Source of the DNA: Verrucomicrobiota bacterium
GTDB lineage: Bacteria > Verrucomicrobiota > Verrucomicrobiia > Limisphaerales > UBA1096
Assembly: GCA_015658765.1 (NCBI GenBank)
Contig: DQOE01000011.1
Span: forward strand, 1-6,834
Reading direction: 5' to 3'
DNA: 6,834 bases
The notes beneath the pieces were generated by a model, which was given only the letters and a program-made list of their open reading frames with translations, ran no database searches and was not told the DNA's origin. How positions within the stretch are numbered: position 1 is the stretch's first letter; each line of letters starts with the position of its first letter. Below are positions 1-4,800 of the stretch, one piece after another. Both the position numbers and the translations under genes were made by a program.

Positions 1-927
1 CGAGTCCACGATCTGCTCAAGCTTGGCGTAGCGCGGTTTCCAGCCGAGTTCATCGATGGCTTTTTGCGAGCTAGCGATGAGGCGGGCAGGGTCGCCGTCG
101 CGTCGTGCTTCCTCGATGGCGGGAATTGGTTTGCCGCTGACCTGCCTGCAGGTCTCGATCACTTCGCGGACGGAGTAGCCCTCGCCGTTGCCGAGGTTGT
201 AAAAACCACATTTGCCCGGCTCGAGCGCGAGGATGTGAGCCTGGGCGAGATCGACGATGTGAATGTAGTCGCGGATACAGGTGCCGTCCGGAGTGGGGTA
301 GTCGGTGCCAAAAATTCGGCATTCCTTCTTTTGGGCAAGCGCGACGCGCAGCACGTTGGGGATGAGGTGCGTCTCGACTCGGCGCTCTTCGCCAAGTTTC
401 TCGCTGCAACCGGCGGCGTTGAAATAGCGGAACGCCACGAACTCCAGCCCGTGCAACTCGCGGTACCATTTGAGTATCGTCTCGAACATCAGCTTGCTTT
501 CGCCGTACGGGTTGATCGGCTTCTGCGGTTCCTGCTCGCTGATCGGCACGGAGTCCGGCATGCCGTAGGTGGCGGCGGTGGAGCTGAAGATAAATTTTTT
601 CACGCCGGCCTCGACGGCGGCGTCGAGCAGGTTGATACCGTTGGCGACGTTGTTGCGGAAATATTTTGACGGATCGGTCATCGACTCGCCGACCTGCGCG
701 AACGCGGCGAAGTGCATGACGGCTTCCGATTGGTCGGCGGCGACGGCGTTGAGGATGGTTTCGCGGTCACTGAGACAGCCCTCTATGAATTGTGCCCTCT
801 CATCGACGGCCACGCGATGCCCCTCCGACAAGTTGTCAAACACCGTGACCTGATGGCCGGCGTTCAGTAATTCCTCCACGCATATCGAGCCGATGTAACC
901 AGCGCCTCCTGTAACAAACACCTTCAT
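1..927 (-). CDS. galE: UDP-glucose 4-epimerase GalE (3' end cut by window edge)
   Basis: Interconverts UDP-glucose and UDP-galactose in the cytoplasm (Leloir pathway; supplies galactose for surface polysaccharide). The frame is open from the ATG at 927 down to base 1 for 309 codons. The family is usually about 325-340 residues, so only a short C-terminal tail is missing. It is an extended short-chain dehydrogenase. The N-terminus MKVFVTGGAGYIGS carries the Rossmann GxxGxxG loop that binds NAD (residues 7-13), and D31 ends beta-2 with DNLSEGH following. HFAAFAQVGES lies near residues 72-82. The catalytic set is S116/T117 in FSSTAATYG and Y141-x3-K145 in NPYGESK. RYFNAAG and the GTDYPTPDGTCIRDYIHI segment are typical of GalE substrate binding. 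This start gives the exact family N-terminus; no Shine-Dalgarno sequence precedes it. It is divergent from the plus-strand genes and shares no evident function with them. Identification is secure; a related UDP-sugar epimerase is a remote alternative. Confidence 0.96.
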   Translation of the reverse strand, partial: MKVFVTGGAGYIGSICVEELLNAGHQVTVFDNLSEGHRVAVDERAQFIEGCLSDRETILNAVAADQSEAVMHFAAFAQVGESMTDPSKYFRNNVANGINLLDAAVEAGVKKFIFSSTAATYGMPDSVPISEQEPQKPINPYGESKLMFETILKWYRELHGLEFVAFRYFNAAGCSEKLGEERRVETHLIPNVLRVALAQKKECRIFGTDYPTPDGTCIRDYIHIVDLAQAHILALEPGKCGFYNLGNGEGYSVREVIETCRQVSGKPIPAIEEARRDGDPARLIASSQKAIDELGWKPRYAKLEQIVDS

Positions 928-1039
928 ATTGCGGCGACAAACTACCCGCCAAGGGGCGTTGCCCCAAGCAAAACCAAGCCCTGGGGTCAACGCTGGCTTG
1001 CCAGTCGGCGTTCGATTGCGTTTTATTGGCGCGTTTCAC
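928..1039. promoter_or_regulatory. Divergent intergenic region between galE and the SGNH hydrolase gene
   Basis: This 112-base stretch must hold the start signals for galE (leftward) and for the hydrolase operon (rightward). Seen directly: one reasonable plus-strand promoter candidate (998-1026) and two inverted repeats that share bases 961-965. No convincing minus-strand -35/-10 pair was found. The best minus-strand hexamer, TTGACC (complement of 985-990), has no good -10 partner at 16-18 bases. Reading frames can be forced through this region upstream of the hydrolase, but the lipoprotein-type signal starting at 1040 argues that it is non-coding. Confidence 0.6.
998..1026 (+). promoter_or_regulatory. 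Candidate sigma70-type promoter for the hydrolase/haem-protein operon
   Basis: TTGCCA at 998-1003 matches the -35 consensus at 5 of 6 bases. After a 17-base spacer, TTTTAT at 1021-1026 matches the -10 consensus at 4 of 6. Transcription would begin near 1033, only about 7 bases before the ATG at 1040, so the transcript would be almost leaderless. This fits the absence of a Shine-Dalgarno sequence. The call is a hand match; chance matches of this quality are common. Confidence 0.35.
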
Positions 1040-1735
1040 ATGAAGAAACCAATTTTTTTACAGGCTGTTATTGTCTCGCTGCTCGCGGTTGCTGCTGGCT
1101 GCATGACTACCGGTGCCAGGCGAGGACAAGCTGTTGCGCCCGCTGACTACGATGAGACGATTCGCGTGGCTTGCGTGGGGGACAGCATTACGTTCGGCGC
1201 GGGGATCAAGGATCGGAAGAACGACAATTATCCGGTCGTGCTTGGCCGCTCGCTGGGGGAGAGGTTCGAAGTTCGCAATTTTGGTGTCAGTGGGGCGACT
1301 TTGCTGAAGGACGGCGATTTGAGTTACTGGAAGACACCGGCGTTCAAGGCGGCGACGGAGTTTGACCCGCACGTGGTGGTCATCAAGCTGGGCACCAACG
1401 ACACCAAGCCGCAAAACTGGAAACACGCTGATGAGTACGCTGCCGACTACGAGGCAATGATCGACCACTTCGCCGCGCTGCCAGCCAAGCCGAAGATTTG
1501 GCTGTGTTCGCCCGCGCCGGTTTATCAAACGCGCTGGGGCATCAGCGAGAAGAGTGTCGTCGAGGGCGTCATCCCCAAGGTGCAGGCCTTGGCCAGACGC
1601 AGAGGATTGCCGGTCATTGACCTGTACTCAGTGCTCAGCGGCAAGCCGGAGATGTTCCCCGATAAAATCCACCCGAACGCCGCTGGAGCCAGGCTGATGG
1701 CCGAGTCCGTCGAGGCGGCCATCCTCGGCAGATAG
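1040..1735 (+). CDS. Exported SGNH/GDSL-family hydrolase, probable lipoprotein
   Basis: A 231-residue member of the SGNH (GDSL) esterase/lipase superfamily, serine hydrolases that often remove acetyl or acyl esters from carbohydrates or lipids. All diagnostic blocks are visible: block I VACVGDSITFG with nucleophile S49; block II NFGVSG (G82/G85); block III KLGTND with N120; block V DKIHPN with D208 and H211. The length is normal for a single-domain family member. The start at 1040 is preferred over an in-frame ATG at 929 because MKKPIFLQ followed by a hydrophobic run to residue 20 forms a signal peptide. Its end, VAAGC, resembles a lipobox with C21 as the lipidated residue, although alanine at -3 is not the usual leucine. 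The protein should therefore sit in the periplasm or on a membrane. It is followed after 23 bases by the large haem protein gene, suggesting co-transcription. The true substrate cannot be read; arylesterase, carbohydrate deacetylase and lysophospholipase-like activities are all possible. Confidence 0.9.
   Translation: MKKPIFLQAVIVSLLAVAAGCMTTGARRGQAVAPADYDETIRVACVGDSITFGAGIKDRKNDNYPVVLGRSLGERFEVRNFGVSGATLLKDGDLSYWKTPAFKAATEFDPHVVVIKLGTNDTKPQNWKHADEYAADYEAMIDHFAALPAKPKIWLCSPAPVYQTRWGISEKSVVEGVIPKVQALARRRGLPVIDLYSVLSGKPEMFPDKIHPNAAGARLMAESVEAAILGR
1100..1102 (+). other. Predicted lipidation cysteine of the SGNH hydrolase
   Basis: Codon for C21 at the end of the hydrophobic signal segment (LLAVAAGC). 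Glycine at -1 and alanine at -2 fit signal peptidase II; alanine at -3 is weaker than the usual leucine. A threonine- and glycine-containing segment (MTTGARRGQ) follows, typical of a lipoprotein tether. If it is not lipidated, a plain secretory signal cut nearby is the alternative. Confidence 0.6.
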
Positions 1736-1740
1736 CCGTC

Positions 1741-1746
1741 CATAAT
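1741..1746 (+). promoter_or_regulatory. Weak -10-like hexamer before the haem-protein gene
   Basis: CATAAT (5 of 6 against TATAAT) lies in the AT-rich 23-base gap between the two plus-strand genes. No -35 match sits at 16-18 bases upstream; the corresponding bases lie inside the end of the hydrolase gene. Transcription from it would start about 6 bases before the ATG at 1759. It could be an internal promoter, or merely the AT-rich, unstructured leader that replaces a Shine-Dalgarno sequence. Confidence 0.18.
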
Positions 1747-1758
1747 TTAAAAAGCAAA

Positions 1759-1821
1759 ATGAAACCATCCCGTTCAATCCTTTTCGCGTGCGCGATTGCC
1801 GTAACCGGCCAAGCGCTTGGC
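1759..1821 (+). other. Sec signal peptide of the haem/propeller protein
   Basis: Residues 1-21: basic start (MKPSR), a hydrophobic core (SILFACAIAVTG) and a small-residue cleavage site, A19-L-G21, with cutting predicted before Q22. Export is required for covalent haem attachment by the cytochrome c maturation machinery, so the signal and the CxxCH motif support each other. Confidence 0.85.
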
Positions 1822-4800
1822 CAAGCGCCAAAGCCGCCCCAGCCCAAAAAACAAAATGTCTCGAAGCCGGTTCGGTTGACGGCTCCGGCGCCCAAGCCGA
1901 AACCCAAGCAGACGAGCCAGCCCGTCCCCTTGGCCGGTACGGCGGCGAAACCCAAATCGCCTCCCAAGCCGGCGCTGAAGGTGTTCAGGCCCAAGTCGGA
2001 AAAACTCGGGTTTATCGGCGGCGACCGGGTAATGCTGATTGGCGACGGGTTGATCGAGCAGATGCAGAAGCACGGCTATCTCGAGTCCCGGTTAACGGCG
2101 GGGAACAGCGGCAAGAAATTGTATTTTCGCAATATCGGCTGGAGCGGCGACACGCCGGCGGGCATCGCCCGTGACGGCTTGGGGACGCTGCAAGCCGGTC
2201 ACGAGCCTGCCAACGAGGGGTGGATTCAGTTGAAGAAACAGATCGCCAACATCAAGCCCACGGTGGCGGTGATCGGATACGGCATGGCTAGTTCGCTCGA
2301 CGGCAGTTCGCTCGACAAGTTCAAGTCGGACTACCTGCGGCTGGTGGAACACATCAAGAGCAGCGCGGGGAAAAAGAACCCGTTGCGCCTGGTGTTCATG
2401 AGCCCGATCGCCCATGAGAATCTCGGAGGCAAACTGCCCGATGGGAAAGTGCATAACAGTAATCTCGAAAAATACCGTGAAGTGATCGGCGACTTGGCCA
2501 GGGAGAATGATGCCTGGTTTGTGGATCTCTACCGTTACCTGCGTACTTCGGGGGCGGACACAACTACCCACATGACCACGGATGGCATTCATCTGAATGA
2601 CTACGGTTACTGGGTGTTGGCGGGAGTCGCTGAATACTCGTTTAGTTTAACATCATCCAATTTTCGGTTTGGCGTTCTTCCGGCCGGAACCGAACGGCAG
2701 GGAGGGTACGGGATCAAGTTAAGCGACATCAAGATTACTGACGACAGGATGACGTTGAGCGGGCAGCTCGATGCGTTGCCCCCATATTATTCGCATCCTC
2801 AGAAGGACACCGCGTTAATGCAACGGACGGCCATCGGGCGGATTCAGTTTATGGGCCTGCCGGGGGGCAGTTTCACTCTCGCCGCTGATGGCATAGAAAT
2901 CCACACTGCGGATGTCAAGGAATGGGCCAGGGGAGCGTTCATCGATGGCGGGCCGGATGTGGATCAGGTCGAAAGCCTCCGCAGCCTGATCGTTGAGAAG
3001 AACGAGTTGTATTTTCACCGGTCGAGGCCGCAAAATCAGGCCTACCTCTGGGGGTTTCGGAGACATGAGCAGGGCAACAACTATCAGGAGGTGGCCCGCT
3101 TCGAGCCGTTGATCCAGCAGAAGGAGCAGGCGATTTTCGAGTTAAGCAAAACTGTTTCCCGTAAGTTCCAGCTATTGCCCACTGCGGAGTGGGAAAAAAC
3201 CAAGCCAAGCGAAGATGCAAAAAAACCTGAGCCGGTTGCCGAGGCCAAGCCATACAAGCCGCAGCCATTGCCGGAGTTCGACCTGGGCGATGGTCTCGAG
3301 ATCAATCTCTTTGCGCAAAACCCGCTCCTGGCCAAGCCGATCCAAATGAACTTCGACGCAAGGGGCCGGCTGTGGGTGGCCAGTTCCGAGGCGTACCCGC
3401 AGATTTTGCCGGGCGAGATGGCGGCTGACAAAGTGCTCGTGCTGGAGGACACCGATAACGACGGCCAAGCGGACAAGTCGACGGTCTTCGCCGACAACCT
3501 GCTGATCCCGACCGGCATCGAGCCGGGCGACGGCGGGGTTTATGTTGCCCAAAGTACCGAGCTGCTTCATCTGCGGGATACGAACGGCGATGGCAAGGCC
3601 GACAAGACCCGCGTGGTGATGTCCGGTTTCGGCACCGAGGACACGCACCACATTTTGCACACGCTGCGCTGGGGCTTCGATGGGCGGTTGTACTTCAACC
3701 AGTCGATTTACATCCGGACGCACATGGAGACGCCGCACGAGGTGTTGCGCCTAGAGAGCGGCGGCGTGTGGCGACTGCGGCCCGAGACGCTCAAGGCAGA
3801 GATTTTCCTGCGCGGCTTCTGCAATCCGTGGGGGCACCACTACGATGCGTTCGGCCAATCCTTTGTCACTGACGGCGCCGGCGGGCAGGGGCTCAGCTAC
3901 GGCGTGCCGGGCGCGATGTATTTCACGTACGCCCGCGCGCCCAAGTTGCTCGACAGCGTGAGCCCGGGCCGTTACCCGAAATTCTGCGGACTCGAGATCG
4001 TCCGCAGCGCGCACTTCCCGGACGACTGGCAGGGCGACGCGATCACCTGCGACTTTCGCGCGCATCGCATTGTCCGGTTCAAGATCAGCGACAAGGACTC
4101 GAGTTACGTCACTCAGGAGATGCCGGATGTGTTGCGCTCGGGCAGTGTTGATTTTCGCCCGATCGACATCAAGTTCGGCCCCGATGGAGCGCTGTACATC
4201 GCTGACTGGTCGAACCCCATCATCCAGCACGGCGAGGTGGACTTCCGCGACGAACGCCGCGACCACGTCCACGGCCGCATCTGGCGTGTGACGGTCAAGG
4301 AGCGGCCGCTCGTCAAAAAAACAGACTTCACACGCCTCGACAACAGCGCCCTCCTGGCAATGCTCACTTCGCCGAACGGTTTTGACCGCGAAAAGGCCCG
4401 GCGTGTTCTCAAGGAACGCGGTACCGGCAAGGTGTTGTCCGATTTGGAAAAATGGGCGGCAGCGCAAACGGACGAGCAGGCTCAGCTTGAGGCATTGTGG
4501 ATTTATCAGGGATTGGATTTGGTTGACGATGCGCTGCTCGACAAGCTGCTCGAGGCCAAGGACGGCCGGGTTCGCACCGCTGCGGTCCAAGTGCTCGACG
4601 AGTGGGCGGATCGCATCACAGACGCCGAGTCGCGCTTGACCAAGCGCATCGCCGACGAGCATCCGCGTCCGCGACTTGCAGCCCTGCGTGCGATCACCCG
4701 CAAGCCAACCCAGAAATCGGTGAGCGCCGCATTGGGCGTGCTTGACAAGCCGACCGACAAGCATCTCGACTACGCCGCTTGGCTCAGCATGAGGGAGATC

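Noticed and set aside
64..669. Long plus-strand open frame of about 200 codons opposite galE
   Set aside because: It is the antisense shadow of galE, whose minus-strand translation carries every family motif. The plus-strand product resembles no known protein.
953..965. GGGGC-GTT-GCCCC hairpin as a transcription terminator
   Set aside because: The stem is only 5 bp, no T-run follows on either strand, and it lies between two divergent gene starts where a terminator is not expected.
929..1039. N-terminal extension of the SGNH hydrolase from an ATG at 929
   Set aside because: The extra 37 residues (MRRQTTRQGALPQ...) would bury the lipoprotein-type signal that begins at 1040. They also overlap the intergenic promoter and hairpin region.
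1736..1758. Terminator between the hydrolase and the haem-protein gene
   Set aside because: The gap is 23 bases, AT-rich and without a GC-rich inverted repeat, so read-through is more likely.
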